Positions 38,186-50,939 of a stretch of DNA of 64,000 nt are shown here, one piece after another (positions within the stretch are counted from its first letter, which is position 1; each line of letters starts with the position of its first letter). Origin of the DNA: Asterias amurensis (Eukaryota; Echinodermata; Asteroidea; Forcipulatida; Asteriidae). The notes beneath the pieces were generated by a model. That model had not been told where the DNA came from, searched no databases, and saw only the letters and a program-made list of their open reading frames with translations. The DNA lies in contig NC_092669.1 in NCBI RefSeq assembly GCF_032118995.1, forward strand, positions 4,401,501 to 4,465,500, written 5' to 3'. Both the position numbers and the translations under genes were made by a program.

Positions 38186-39568
38186 TAGTCTTGGTCCCAA
38201 GACCATTGGTGTTGCGCGGTCACACACAATCAACGTTCCGATTATGCACGGCAAAAACTGTCCACGCTTGTAATGAACGAACGCTAGCGGGCGCTCTGTT
38301 TCTCTGATTTAGATCTCACCATAGACCTTATCGCAAATACCAATGCGCAAGCGCAGACTGTTGAATGAGGTGCATTGTGGGATAGATATTAATCAAATTT
38401 TGCTACCAGCTAGAACACAATGCACCTAATTCCAAGCTTTACGCGCGCGCCCCAGTATTTGCGAAAAGGTCTATAGACCTTATCGCAAATACCTATGCGC
38501 AAGCGCAGACTGTTAAATGAGGTGCATTGTGGGATATATGAATCAAATTTGTAATCAGCTAGACCACAATGCACCTAATTCCAAGCTTTACGCGCGCGCC
38601 CCAGTATTTGCGAAAAGGTCTATAGACCTTATCGCAAATACCTATGCGCAAGCGCAGACTGTTGAATGAGGTGCATTGTGGGATATATGAATCAAATTTG
38701 TAATCAGCTAGACCACAATGCACCTAATTCCAAGCTTTACGCGCGCGCCCCAGTATTTGCGAAAAGGTCTATAGACCTTATCGCAAATACCTATGCGCAA
38801 GCGCAGACTGTTAAATGAGGTGCATTGTGGGATATATGAATCAAATTTGTAATCAGCTAGACCACAATGCACCTAATTCCAAGCTTTACGCGCGCGCCCC
38901 AGTATTTGCGAAAAGGTCTATAGACCTTATCGCAAATACCTATGCGCAAGCGCAGACTGTTGAATGAGGTGCATTGTGGGATATATGAATCAAATTTGTA
39001 ATCAGCTAGACCACAATGCACCTAATTCCAAGCTTTACGCGCGCGCCCCAGTATTTGCGAAAAGGTCTATAGACCTTATCGCAAATACCTATGCGCAAGC
39101 GCAGACTGTTGAATGAGGTGCATTGTGGGATATATGAATCAAATTTGTAATCAGCTAGACCACAATGCACCTAATTCCAAGCTTTACGCGCGCGCCCCAG
39201 TATTTGCGAAAAGGTCTATAGACCTTATCGCAAATACCTATGCGCAAGCGCAGACTGTTAAATGAGGTGCATTGTGGGATATAGACCTTTTCGCAAATAC
39301 TGGGGCGCGCGCGTAAAGCTTGGAATTAGGTGCATTGTGGTCTAGCTGATTACAAATTTGATTCATATATATCCCACAATGCACCTCATTCAACAGTCTG
39401 CGCTTGCGCATTGGTATTTGCGATAAGGTCTATGGTGAGATCCGTAAATCAGAGAAACAGCGCCCGCTAGCGTTCGTTCATTACAAGCGTGGACAGTTTT
39501 TGCCGTACATAATCGGAACGTTGGTTGTGTGTGACCGCGCAACACCAATGGTCTTGGAACCAAGACTA
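38186..39568. mobile_element. Large foldback transposon with 9-bp target duplication (unit 4)
   Basis: Ends TAGTCTTGGTCCCAAGACC...GGAACCAAGACTA, flanked on both sides by gtgatgatt (38177-38185 and 39569-39577). Units 1, 2, 3 and 6 hold the empty site gtcagtgatgattattatac with a single gtgatgatt. The outer arms of about 135 bp (gcggtcacacacaatcaacg, aatgaacgaacgctagcggg) mirror each other; the middle is the 149-bp array. There is no transposase. The 9-bp duplication and long arms suggest a Mutator-like or Foldback-type non-autonomous element. Confidence 0.85.
38322..39436. repeat. Tandem 149-bp dyad-symmetric repeats inside the foldback
   Basis: Direct copies start at about 38322, 38475, 38624, 38773, 38922, 39071 and 39220, the last truncated after gcattgtgggatat. 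One inverted copy fills 39284-39436. Each copy is itself an imperfect palindrome: tagaccttatcgcaaatac... ends ...gtatttgcgaaaaggtcta, with ggtgcattgtgg / ccacaatgcacc inside. The direct copies differ at very few positions (for example tgttaaatg against tgttgaatg). Confidence 0.9.
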
Positions 39569-41899
39569 GTGATGATTATTATACGGGTGGTTATACACAC
39601 GTGATCTGAGGGCGTGCGTCATCATCAACTTGACCAATCAGGGTCGAGCGTATAGCAGTGATGATGATGAACTTTTTTTTCTTCAAAGTAATATGTACTG
39701 GTATCAACAGAGTTCAGCGGTCACATATCCCTCAAATTATCAATTAAAGACACTGGACACTGTTGGTATTGTCAAAGACCAGTCTTCTCACTTGGTATAT
39801 CTCAACATTATGCATACAATAACAAACCTGTGAAAATTTAAGCTCAATTGGTCGTCGAAGTTGCGAGATAATAATGCAAAACAAAAACACCCTTGTCACA
39901 CAAAGTTGGGTGCGTTTAGATGGTTGATTTCGAGACCTCAAAATTATAAATCTGAGGTCTCAAATTCAAATTCGTGGGAAACTACTTCTTTCTCAAAAAC
40001 TATGTCACTTCAGAGGGAGCCGTTTCTCACAATGCGTTATACCATCAATATCTTCCCATTACTCGTTACCAAGTGAGGTTTATGCTAATAATTATTTTGA
40101 GTAATTACCAATAGTGTCCACTGCCTTTAAAAAGAAAATGTCACGCCTGATAGATGGAAATTTGCAATGGGGGACAAATAACTATCAATTTTGGTTCTAC
40201 CTGTTACACAGCACTGCTTACTCAATAACTTAACCGAGCTCTGTACAAAAAAAAAATCACTCACATAATTCTATTACTCGGCTAGGATTTGAACCCACGA
40301 CCTTTGCAATTTTAGAGCAGTGGCTAACCAGTATTAAAGGCAGTGGACACTATTGGTAATTACTCAAAATATTAGCACAAAACCTTTCTTGGTGACGAGT
40401 AATAGGGCGAGGTTGATGGTATAAAACATTGTGAGAAACGGCACCCTCTGTAGTGCCATAGTTTTCGAGAAAAGAAGTAATTTTCCACGAATTTGACTTA
40501 AACCCTATACAGCCAAAAATAAAACTGGGCTGGGTTGACAATAAAAATGTTTTTTTCCCCCATTTTTTTTTTCAAGCATACAATAAAAACCACCTACAAA
40601 AAAGGTCCACTCTCGCCTAGACATTCGAAAGGACTCGTACCCCCTTTACAGCACTGTACCCGTTTGGTAATTGTCAAAGACCAGTCTTCTCGCCTGGGCC
40701 CAATTTCATGGAGCTGCTAAGCACACAAATTTGCTTAGCATGAAATTTCTTCCTCGATAAAAACAGGATTACCAACCAAATTTCCACGTAATTTTCAGGA
40801 TAGGCAAACAACACCTGAATACCAGTGACAAGAAATATGCAACAAATGGAAATTTTGTTGGTAATCCTGTCTTTGTCAAAGAAATTTGTTATGCTAAGCA
40901 AATTTTTGTGCTTAGCAGCTCTATGAAATTGGGCCCTGGTCTACTATCCAAACATCAGCATCAAATACAAGCCTGTATGTACAAATTTATGCTCAATATT
41001 GGTAATCGAAGTTGATCATTTAATGATGAAAGAAATAACACTCATGTTAGGCGAATTTGTATGCTCTCAGATAGGAATAAAATACTTCTGGCTAAAAGTC
41101 TTTCAATATTTCAGTGAGAAATTACCTCTTTCTCAAAATATACGCTACTTCATCAGAGGGAGTCGTTTCTCACAATGTTTTATACTATTAACAGCTCTCC
41201 AATGCTCGTTACCAAGTAAGTTTTTAAGTTAGTATTTGTTTTGAGTAATTACCAAACGTGCACCTTCCCTTAAAGCCAAATAGCATCTTTGACGTCACCC
41301 CATTTCACCTCAAACATTAGCCCCACAGTCAAACCCGACGTACATGTGTAGCCCTTTTCACACTATACTTTTTTACCGGGAAATTCCCGGGAACTTGTTG
41401 TCAATATTTGTACACCTCACATAAACCCTGCTCAGGGGAAGGGTTAAATCCCTGAGTTAACCCGGGGGTAGCACGTTGTTCCTGTGAAAAAGAAGCTAGT
41501 GTGAACAAAAGCGGGTTTAACTCAACCCAACTTTTGAGTCCACTGTGTTGAGACGCCCGCATGTTTTACCACATTTCCTGGGGGTTAAAAGTAAGTGTGA
41601 AACGACTGCGCATAATTATTCCTGAGAAAAAGTACTCCCGGGAGTTACCAAATTGGGATAGTGAGAACGGTTGCTTGGATGGCGTCGGGGTTAAAAACTC
41701 CCGGGAGTTTCCCGTGGAGTTTATTGCCTGGGAAATGGCTCTGTAGTGTAAAAAGGGCTTTACCGTATAAAAAACAAACGTACGCGCAATGCACGTACAA
41801 ATAAAATACTATCAGCTTCACGTTGCATGCAGACGACCGAAAGCGCGCACCTAACGAACATAATGAGGACAAATCAAAACATTAACATGGAATGTCATT

Positions 41900-42355
41900 T
41901 TTGCTCAAGTAAAGTCAAGTCTCAGATCATTTTTGCGCACGTCAAGTCAAGTTACAAGCCATCTTTGCTCATCAGGTCAAGTCACAAGTCATCTTTGCTC
42001 AAGTCGAGTCAAGTCGCAAACCATCTTTGCTCATCAGGTCAAGTCACAAGTCATCTTTGCTCAAGTCGAGTCAAGTCGCAAGCCATCTTTGCTCAAGTCA
42101 GGGCAAGTCACAAGTCATCTTTGCTCAAGTCGAGTCAATTCGCAAGCCATCTTTGCTCAAGTCGAGTCAAGTCGCAAGCCATCTTTGCTCAAGTCAGGGC
42201 AAGTCACAAGTCATCCTTGCTCAAGTCGAGCCAGGTCACAAGTAATTTTTGCTCAAGTCAATACGAGTCACAAGTCATCCTTGCTCAAGTCGAGTCAAGT
42301 CAAAAGTCATCTTTGCTCAAGTCAAGTCGCAAGTTTGTTCAAGTCAAGTTAAGTC
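41900..42355 (+). repeat. GTCAAG minisatellite, unit 5
   Basis: Same monomers; identical in arrangement to the unit 8 block at +11,357. Confidence 0.9.
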
Positions 42356-42744
42356 ACAATTAAATCCAACTGGTCAAGGCAGTTCACGTCCACAGTTGAT
42401 AGTGTATAGGCTAAGTGACAATTAAATCAAACTGGACAAGGCAGTTCACGCCCACAGTTGATAGTGTAGACTAAGTCACAATTAAATCAAACAAGTCAAA
42501 GTTGTTCACGCCCACAGTTAGGCTACCCATCACATGTTTGCAACGTCCGGCCTTTAACAAGGCGACAGCAATTGAGCATGCACTCGAAAAGATTTAACGA
42601 CTTGTCAACAAGTCTACTTCAGAGCAAAGAAAATTATTTAACGACAAATGGCTACAAAGTTAAGTCTACTTTAACTGGTATATAGTTTGTTTAAGGTCGT
42701 TCATGCGTGTCGTGTAACCCGTGATCTTGTAGTCAGTGATGATT

Positions 42745-43027
42745 TAGTCTTGGTCCCAAGACCATTGGTGATGCGCGGTCACACACAACCAACGTTCCGA
42801 TTATGCACGGCAAAAACTGTCCACGCTTGTAATGAACGAACGCTAGCGGGTGCTCTGTTTCTCTGATTTAGACCTCACCATGCACAGGACATGGTGAGAT
42901 CCGTAAATCAGAGAAACAGCGCCCGCTAGCGTTCGTTCATTACAAGCGTGGACAGTTTTTGCCGTGCATAATCGGAACGTTGGTTGTGTGTGACCGCGCA
43001 ACACCAATGGTCTTGGAACCAAGACTA
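42745..43027. mobile_element. Short foldback transposon (unit 5)
   Basis: 283 bp, arms as in unit 4, meeting at atgcacaggacat with no 149-bp element. The same 9-bp gtgatgatt lies on both sides. Confidence 0.85.
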
Positions 43028-45335
43028 GTGATGATTATTATACGGGTGGTTATACACACGTGATCTGAGGGCGTGCGTCATCATCAACTTGACCAATCAG
43101 GGTCAAGCGTATAGCAGTGATGATGATGCACTTTTTTTTCTTCAAAGTAATATGTACTGGTTTCAACAGAGTTCAGCGGTCACATATCCCTCCAATTCTC
43201 AATTAAAGACACTGGACACTATTGGTATTGTCAAAGACCAGTCTTCTCGCTTGGTATATCTCAACATTATGCATACAATAACAAACCTGTGAAAATTTAA
43301 GCTCACTTGGTCGTCGAAGTTGCGAGATAATAATGCAAAACAAAAACACCCTTGTCACACAAAGTTGGATGCGTTTTGATGGTTGATTTCGAGACCTCAA
43401 AATTATAAATCTGAGGTCTCAAAATCAAATTCGTGGGAAACTACTTCTTTCTCAAAAACTATGTCACTTCAGAGGGAGCCGTTTCTCACAATGCGTTATA
43501 CTATCAATCTCTTTCCATTACTCGTTACCAAGTGAGGTTTATGCTAATAATTATTTTGAGTAATTACCAATAGTGTCCACTGCCTTTAAAAAGAAAATGT
43601 CACGCCTGATAGATGGAAATTTGCAATGGGGGACAAATAACTATCAATTTTGGTTCTACCTGTTACACAGCGCTGCTTACTCAATAACTTAACCGAGCTC
43701 TGTACAAAAAAAAATCACACACATAATTCTATTACTCGGCTAGGATTTGAACCCACGACCTTTGCAATTTTAGAGCAGTGGCTAACCAGTATTAAAGGCA
43801 GTGGACACTATTGGTAATTACTCAAATATTAGCACAAAACCTTTCTTGGTGACGAGTAATAGGGCGAGGTTGATGGTATAAACAATGTGAGAAACGGCAC
43901 CCTCTGTAGTGCCATAGTTTTCGAGAAAAGAAGTAATTTTCCACGAATTTGACTTAAACCCTATACAGCCAAAAATAAAACTGGGCTGGGTTGACAATAA
44001 AAATGTTTTTTTCCCCCATTTTTTTTTTCAAGCATACAATAAAAACCACCTACAAAAAAGGTCCACCCTCGCCTAGACATTCGAAAGGACTCGTACCCCC
44101 TTTACAGCACTGTACCCGTTTGGTAATTGTCAAAGACCAGTCTTCTCGCCTGGGCCCAATTTCATGGAGCTGCTAAGCACAAAAATTTGCTTAGCATGAA
44201 ATTTCTTCCTCGATAAAAACAGAATTACCAACCAAATTTCCACGTAATTTTCAGGATAGGCAAACAACAGCTGAATACCAGTGACAAGAAATATGCAACA
44301 AATGGAAATTTTGTTGGTAATCCTGTCTTTGTCAAAGAATTTTTTTATGCTAAGCAAACTTTTGTGCTTAGCAGCTCTATGAAATTGGGCCCTGGTCTAC
44401 TATCCAAACATCAGCATCAAATACAAGCCTGTATGTACAAATTTATGCTCAATATTGGTAATCGAAGTTGATCATTTAATGATGAAAGAAATAACACTCA
44501 TGTTAGGCGAATTTGTATGCTCTCAGATAGGAATAAAATACTTCTGGCTAAAAGTCTTTCAATATTTCAGTGAGAAATTACCTCTTTCTCAAAATATACG
44601 CTACTTCATCAGAGGGAGTCGTTTCTCACAATGTTTTATACTATCAACAGCTCTCCAATGCTCGTTACCAAGTAAGTTTTTAAGTTAGTATTTGTTTTGA
44701 GTAATTACCAAACGTGCACCTTCCCTTAAAGCCAAATAGCATCTTTGACGTCACCCCATTTCACTTCAAACATTAGCCCCACAGTCAAACCCGACGTACA
44801 TGTGTAGCCCTTTTCACGCTATACTTTTTTACCGGGAAATGCCCGGGAACTTGTTGTCAATATTTGTACACCTCACATAAACCCTGCTCAGGGGAAGGGT
44901 TAAATCCCTGAGTTAACCCGGGGGTAGCACGTTGTTCCTGTGAAAAAGAAGCTAGTGTGAACAAAAGCGGGTTTAACTCAACCCAACTTTTGAGTCCACT
45001 GTGTTGAGACGCCAGCATGTTTTACCACATTTCCTGGGGGTTTAAAGTAAGTGTGAAACGACTGCGCATAATTATTCCTGAGAAAAAGTACTCCCGGAAG
45101 TTACCAAATTGGGTTGCTTGGATGGCGTCGGGGTTAAAAACTCCCGGGAGTTTCCCGTGGAGTTTATTGCCTGGGAAATGGCTCTGTAGTGTGAAAAGGG
45201 CTTTACCGTAAAAAAAACCCCAAAGTAACCCGCAATTTACGTACAAATAAAATACTCTCAGCTTCACGTTGCATGCAGACGACCGAAAGCGCGCAGCTAA
45301 CGAACATAATGAGGACAAATCAAAACATTAACATG

Positions 45336-45931
45336 GAATGGCTCAAGTAAAGTCAAGTCTCAGATCTTTTTTGCGCACGTCGAGTCAAGTCGCAAGTCAT
45401 CTTTGCTCATCAGGTCAAGTCACAAGTCATCTTTGCTCAAGTCGAGTCAAATCGCGAGCCATCTTTGCTCAAGTCAGGGCAAGTCACAAGGCATCCTTGC
45501 TCAAGTCGAGCCAAGTCACAAGTCATCTTTGCTCAAGTCGAGTCAAGTCGCAAGCCATCTTTGCTCAAGTCAGGCATCCTTGCTCAAGTCGAGCCAAGTC
45601 ACAAGTCATCTTTGCTCAAGTCGAGTCATTGCTCAAGTCGAGTCAAGTCGCAAGCCATCTTTGCTCAAGTCAGGGCAAGTCACAAGGCATCCTTGCTCAA
45701 GTCGAGCACAGTCACAAGTCATCTTTGCTCAAGTCGAGTCAAGTCGCAAGCCATCTTTGCTCAAGTCAGGGCAAGTCACAAGGCATCCTTGCTCAAGTCG
45801 AGTCAAGTCGCAAGCCATCTTTGCTCAAGTCGAGTCAAGTCGCAAGCCATCTTTGCTCAAGTCAGGGCAAGTCACAAGGCATCCTTGCTCAAGTCGAGCA
45901 CAGTCACAAGTCATCTTTGCTCAAGTCGAGT
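45336..45931 (+). repeat. GTCAAG minisatellite, unit 6 first block
   Basis: Matches the start and end of the unit 2 block but is about 646 bp shorter in the middle, as shown by the change of offset from 16,088 to 15,442. Confidence 0.9.
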
Positions 45932-46600
45932 CAAGTCAATTCAATTCAATTCAATTCACTGTATTATCCACGATGGGAAATTCATTTCGACCTTTTAAAC
46001 AACAATTTTACCAAATTTACATAAGATTATTTAAAATATTATATAAAAACAAAACAAAAAACACTACAAGCTACAAAAGTCTATAGAAATATATATTATA
46101 TATGACATGAAAAAAAAAAAAAAAAAAAAAAAACTGGAAGTAAAAGATTGATTTTACAAAAACATATTAACGTTGCAATTGTTCATTAAAAATTCGGACA
46201 CCTGAGGGGACAAATGAATTAGCATATCGCTTTGTATTAATTCTGAGCTGTAACAGGCGGTTGCTTCTAGCACTACGATTGAACTGTACATTTAGGGGGT
46301 GGGTTTCATCTGACAAAATTGATTCAACTTTATTTAGCATTAGAGATTTGTATAGACCTTCAACCATTGACCCATCAGTACCGGTTATTCTATTTGCTTG
46401 TTTAATGACCCTGTCCAACTTGCCCCGATCCTGCGCCCGCATATTCCCCAAAACACTAACAAGACAATATGTAATAATACTTTGCAGGGCAGACTTATAA
46501 AACATTTGCAAAATGGTTCTGTCCACATGGAATAAATTAAGTTTCCTTAAAAAGAAAAGACGCTGCTGTAACTTTTTGTATTTAGATTTAGCACATTTGT
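45932..46600 (-). pseudogene. 5'-truncated LINE inside the minisatellite (unit 6)
   Basis: Same insertion as 30489-31157, with a shorter A run (46110-46132) and few substitutions. The coding frame is open to the stop at 46167. It is a copy produced by duplication of the unit, not a second insertion. Confidence 0.85.
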
Positions 46601-46912
46601 CGCAAGCCATCTTTGCTCAAGTCGAGTCAAGTCGCAAGCCATCTTTGCTCAAGTCAGGGCAAGTCACAAGGCATCCTTGCTCAAGTCGAGTCAAGTCGCG
46701 AGCCATCTTTGCTCAAGTCGAGTCAAGTCGCGAGCCATCCTTGCTCAAGTCGAGCCAAGTCACAAGGCATCTTTGCTCAAGTCGAGTCAAGTCGCAATTA
46801 AAGTCATCTTTGCTCAAGTCAAGTCAAGTCACAAGTCATCTTTGCTCAAGTCAAGTCACAAGTCATCTTTGCTCAAGTCAAGTCGCAAGTTTGCTCAAGT
46901 CAAGTTAAGTCA
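46601..46912 (+). repeat. GTCAAG minisatellite, unit 6 second block
   Basis: Equivalent of 31158-31470. Confidence 0.9.
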
Positions 46913-49571
46913 CAATTAAATCAAACTGGACAAGGCAGTTCACGTCCACAGTTGATAGTGTAGACTAATAAGTCACAATTAAATCAAACAAGTCAAGGTT
47001 GTTCACGCCCACAGTTAGGCTACCCATCACATGTTTGCAACGTCCGGCCTTTAACAAGGCGACAGCAATTGAGCATGCACGCGAAAAGATTTAACGACCT
47101 GTCAACAAGTCTACTTCAGAGCAAAGAAAATATTTAACGACAAATGGCTAATAAGTTAAGTCTACTTTAACTGGTATGTAGTTTGTTTAAGGTCGTTCAT
47201 GCGTGTCGTGTAACCCGTGATCTTGTAGTCAGTGATGATTATTATACGGGTGGTTATACACACGTGATCTGAGGGCGTGCGTCATCATCAACTTGACCAA
47301 TCAGGGTCGAGCGTATAGCAGTGATGATGATGAACTTTTTTTTCTTCAAAGTAATATGTACAGGTTTCAACAGAGTTCAGCGGTCACATATCCCTCTGGA
47401 CACTGTTGGTATTGTCAAAGACCAGTCTTCTCGCTTGGTATATTGTCAAAGACCAGTCTTCTCACTTGGTATATCTCAACATTATGCATACAATAACAAA
47501 CCTGTGAAAATTTAAGCTCACTTGGTCGTCGAAGTTGCGAGATAATAATGCAAAACAAAAACACCCTTGTCACACAAAGTTGGGTGCGTTTGGATGGTTG
47601 ATTTCGAGACCTCAAAATTATAAATCTGAGGTCAAATTCAAATTCGTGGGAAACTACTTCTTTCTCAAAAACTATGTCACTTCAGAGGGAGCCGTTTCTC
47701 ACAATGTGTTATACTATCAATCTCTCCCCATTACTCGTTACCAAGTGAGGTTTATGCTAATAATTATTTTGAGTAATTACCAATAGTGTCCACTGCCTTT
47801 AAAAAGAAAATGTCACGCCTGATAGATGGAAATTTGCAATGGGGGACAAATAATTATCAATTTTGGTTCTACCTGTTACACAGCACTGCTTACTCAATAA
47901 CTTAACCGAGCTCTGTACAAAAAAAAATCACTCACATAATTCTATTACTCGGCTAGGATTTGAACCCACGACCTTTGCAATTTTAGAGCAGTGGCTAACC
48001 AGTATTAAAGGCAGTGGACACTATTGGTAATTACTCAAAATATTAGCATAAAACCTTTCTTGGTGACGAGTAATAGGGCGAGGTTGATGGTATAAAACAT
48101 TGTGAGAAACGGCACCCTCTGTAGTGCCATAGTTTTCGAGAAAAGAAGTAATTTTCCACGAATTTGACTTAAACCCTATACAGCCAAAAATAAAACTGGG
48201 CTGGGTTGACAATAAAAATGTTTTTTTCCCCCATTTTTTTTTTCAAGCATACAATAAAAACCACCTACAAAAAAAAAGGCCACCCTCGCCTAGACATTCG
48301 AAAGGACTCGTACCCCCTTTACAGCACTGTACCCGTTTGGTAATTGTCAAAGACCAGTCTTCTCGCCTGGGCCCAATTTCATGGAGCTGCTAAGCACACA
48401 AATTTGCTTAGCATGAAATTTCTTCCTCGATAAAAACAGGATTACCAACCAAATTTCCACGTAATTTTCAGGATAGGCAAACAACAGCTGAATACCAGTG
48501 ACAAGAAATATGCAACAAATGGAAATTTTGTTGGTAATCCTGTCTTTGTCAAAGAATTTTTTTATGCTAAGCAAATTTTTGTGCTTAGCAGCTCTATGAA
48601 ATTGGGCCCTGGTCTACTATCCAAACATCAGCATCAAATACAAGCCTGTATGTACAAATTTATGCTCAATATTGGTTATCGAAGTTGATCATTTAATGAT
48701 GAAAGAAATAACACTCATGTTAGGCGAATTTGTATGCTCTCAGATAGGAATAAAATACTTCTGGCTAAAAGTCTTTCAATATTTCAGTGAGAAATTACCT
48801 CTTTCTCAAAATATACGCTACTTCATCAGAGGGAGTCGTTTCTCACAATGTTTTATACTATTAACAGCTCTCCAATGCTCGTTACCAAGTAAGTTTTTAA
48901 GTTAGTATTTGTTTTGAGTAATTACCAAACGTGCACCTTCCCTTAAAGCCAAATAGCATCTTTGACGTCACCCCATTTCACTTCAAACATTAGCCCCACA
49001 GTCAAACCCGACGTACATGTGTAGCCCTTTTCACACTATACCTTTTTATCGGGAAATTCCCGGGAACTTGTTGTCAATATTTGTACACCTCACATAAACC
49101 CTGCTCAGGGGAAGGGTTAAATCCCTGAGTTAACCCGGGGGTAGCACGTTGTTCCTGTGAAAAAGAAGCTAGTGTGAACAAAAGCGGGTTTAACTCAACC
49201 CAACTTTTGAGTCCACTGTGTTGAGACGCCCGCATGTTTTACCACATTTCCTGGGGTTAAAAGTAAGTGTGAAACGACTGCGCATAATTATTCCTGAGAA
49301 AAAGTACTCCCGGGAGTTACCAAATTGGGATAGTGAGAACGGTTGCTTGGATGGCGTCGGGGTTAAAAACTCCCGGGAGTTTCCCGTGGAGTTTATTGCC
49401 TGGGAAATGGCTCTGTAGTGTGAAAAGGGCTTTACCGTATAAAAAACAAACGTACGCGCAATGCACGTACAAATAAAATACTGTCAGCTTCACGTTGCAT
49501 GCAGACGACCGAAAGCGCGCAGCTAACGAACATAATGAGGACAAATCAAAACATTAACATGGAATGTCATT

Positions 49572-49965
49572 TTTGCTCAAGTAAAGTCAAGTCTCAGATC
49601 ATTTTTGCGCACGTCAAGTCAAGTTACAAGCCATCTTTGCTCATCAGGTCAAGTCACAAGTCATCTTTGCTCAAGTCGAGTCAAGTCGCAAACCATCTTT
49701 GCTCATCGAGTCAAGTCACAAGTCATCTTTGCTCAAGTCGAGTCAATTCGCAAGCCATCTTTGCTCAAGTCGAGTCAAGTCGCAAGCCATCTTTGCTCAA
49801 GTCAGGGCAAGTCACAAGTCATCCTTGCTCAAGTCGAGCCAGGTCACAAGTCATTTTTGCTCAAGTCAATACGAGTCACAAGTCATCCTTGCTCAAGTCG
49901 AGTCAAGTCAAAAGTCATCTTTGCTCAAGTCAAGTCGCAAGTTTGTTCAAGTCAAGTTAAGTCAC
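49572..49965 (+). repeat. GTCAAG minisatellite, unit 7
   Basis: Same monomer family, short block, followed by three 57-bp repeats to about 50125. Confidence 0.9.
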
Positions 49966-50352
49966 AATTAAATCCAACTGGTCAAGGCAGTTCACGTCCA
50001 CAGTTGATAGTGTATAGGCTAAGTGACAATTAAATCAAACTGGACAAGGCAGTTCACGCCCACAGTTGATAGTGTAGACTAAATCACAATTAAATCAAAC
50101 AAGTCAAGGCAGTTCACGCCCACAGTTAGGCTACCCATCACATGTTTGCAACGTCCGGCCTTTAACAAGGCGAGAGCAATTGAGCATGCACTCGAAAAGA
50201 TTTAACGACTTGTCAACAAGTCTACTTCAGAGCAAAGAAAATTATTTAACGACAAATGGCTACAAAGTTAAGTCTACTTTAACTGGTATATAGTTTGTTT
50301 AAGGTCGTTCATGCGTGTCGTGTAACCCGTGATCTTGTAGTCAGTGATGATT

Positions 50353-50939
50353 TAGTCTTGGTCCCAAGACCATTGGTGTTGCGCGGTCACACACAACCAA
50401 CGTTCCGATTATGCACGGCAAAAACTGTCCACGCTTGTAATGAACGAACGCTAGCGGGCGCTCTGTTTCTCTGATTTAGATCTCACCATAGACCTTATCG
50501 CAAATACCAATGCGCAAGCGCAGACTGTTGAGTGAGGTGCATTGTGGGATAGATATGAATCAAATTTTGCTACCAGCTAGACCACAATGCATCTAATTCC
50601 AAGCTTTACGCGCGCGCCCCAGTATTTGCGAAAAGGTCTATGCACAGGACATAGACCTTTTCGCAAATACTGGGGCGCGCGCGTAAAGCTTGGAATTAGG
50701 TGCATTGTGGTCTAGCTGGTAGCAAAATTTGATTCGTATCTATCCCACAATGCACCTCATTCAACAGTCTGCGCTTGCGCATTGGTATTTGCGATAAGGT
50801 CTATGGTGAGATCCGTAAATCAGAGAAACAGCGCCCGCTAGCGTTCGTTCATTACAAGCGTGGACAGTTTTTGCCGTGCATAATCGGAACGTTGGTTGTG
50901 TGTGACCGCGCAACACCAATGGTCTTGGAACCAAGACTA
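50353..50939. mobile_element. Foldback transposon with one 149-type element per arm (unit 7)
   Basis: 587 bp; gtgatgatt on both sides (50344-50352, 50940-50948). The left arm holds one tagaccttatcgc...gaaaaggtcta element, the right arm its mirror copy, with atgcacaggacat at the centre. Confidence 0.85.

Larger units (their letters stand above)
35966..40494 (+). repeat. Array unit 4 (with large foldback)
   Basis: Short minisatellite 37372-37735, four 57-bp repeats to about 37965, the 1.38-kb foldback 38186-39568, and MITE-1 39746-40131. It is the only unit with the expanded 149-bp array. Confidence 0.85.
40495..43950 (+). repeat. Array unit 5
   Basis: Minisatellite 41900-42355; short foldback 42745-43027; MITE-1 43204-43591. 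It matches unit 8 at a constant offset of 11,357 bp from about 40350 to 43400. Confidence 0.85.
43951..48166 (+). repeat. Array unit 6
   Basis: Like unit 2: GTGAAAAGGGCT MITE 44807-45210, minisatellite 45336-45931, LINE fragment 45932-46600, minisatellite 46601-46912. No foldback. Its MITE-1 (from 47395) lost its left TTAA and contains a short duplication of ttgtcaaagaccagtcttct. Confidence 0.85.

Noticed and set aside
38322..39436. CRISPR-like array (regular repeats)
   Set aside because: The repeats are contiguous 149-bp units with no unique spacers, lie inside a transposon, and the DNA is eukaryotic.
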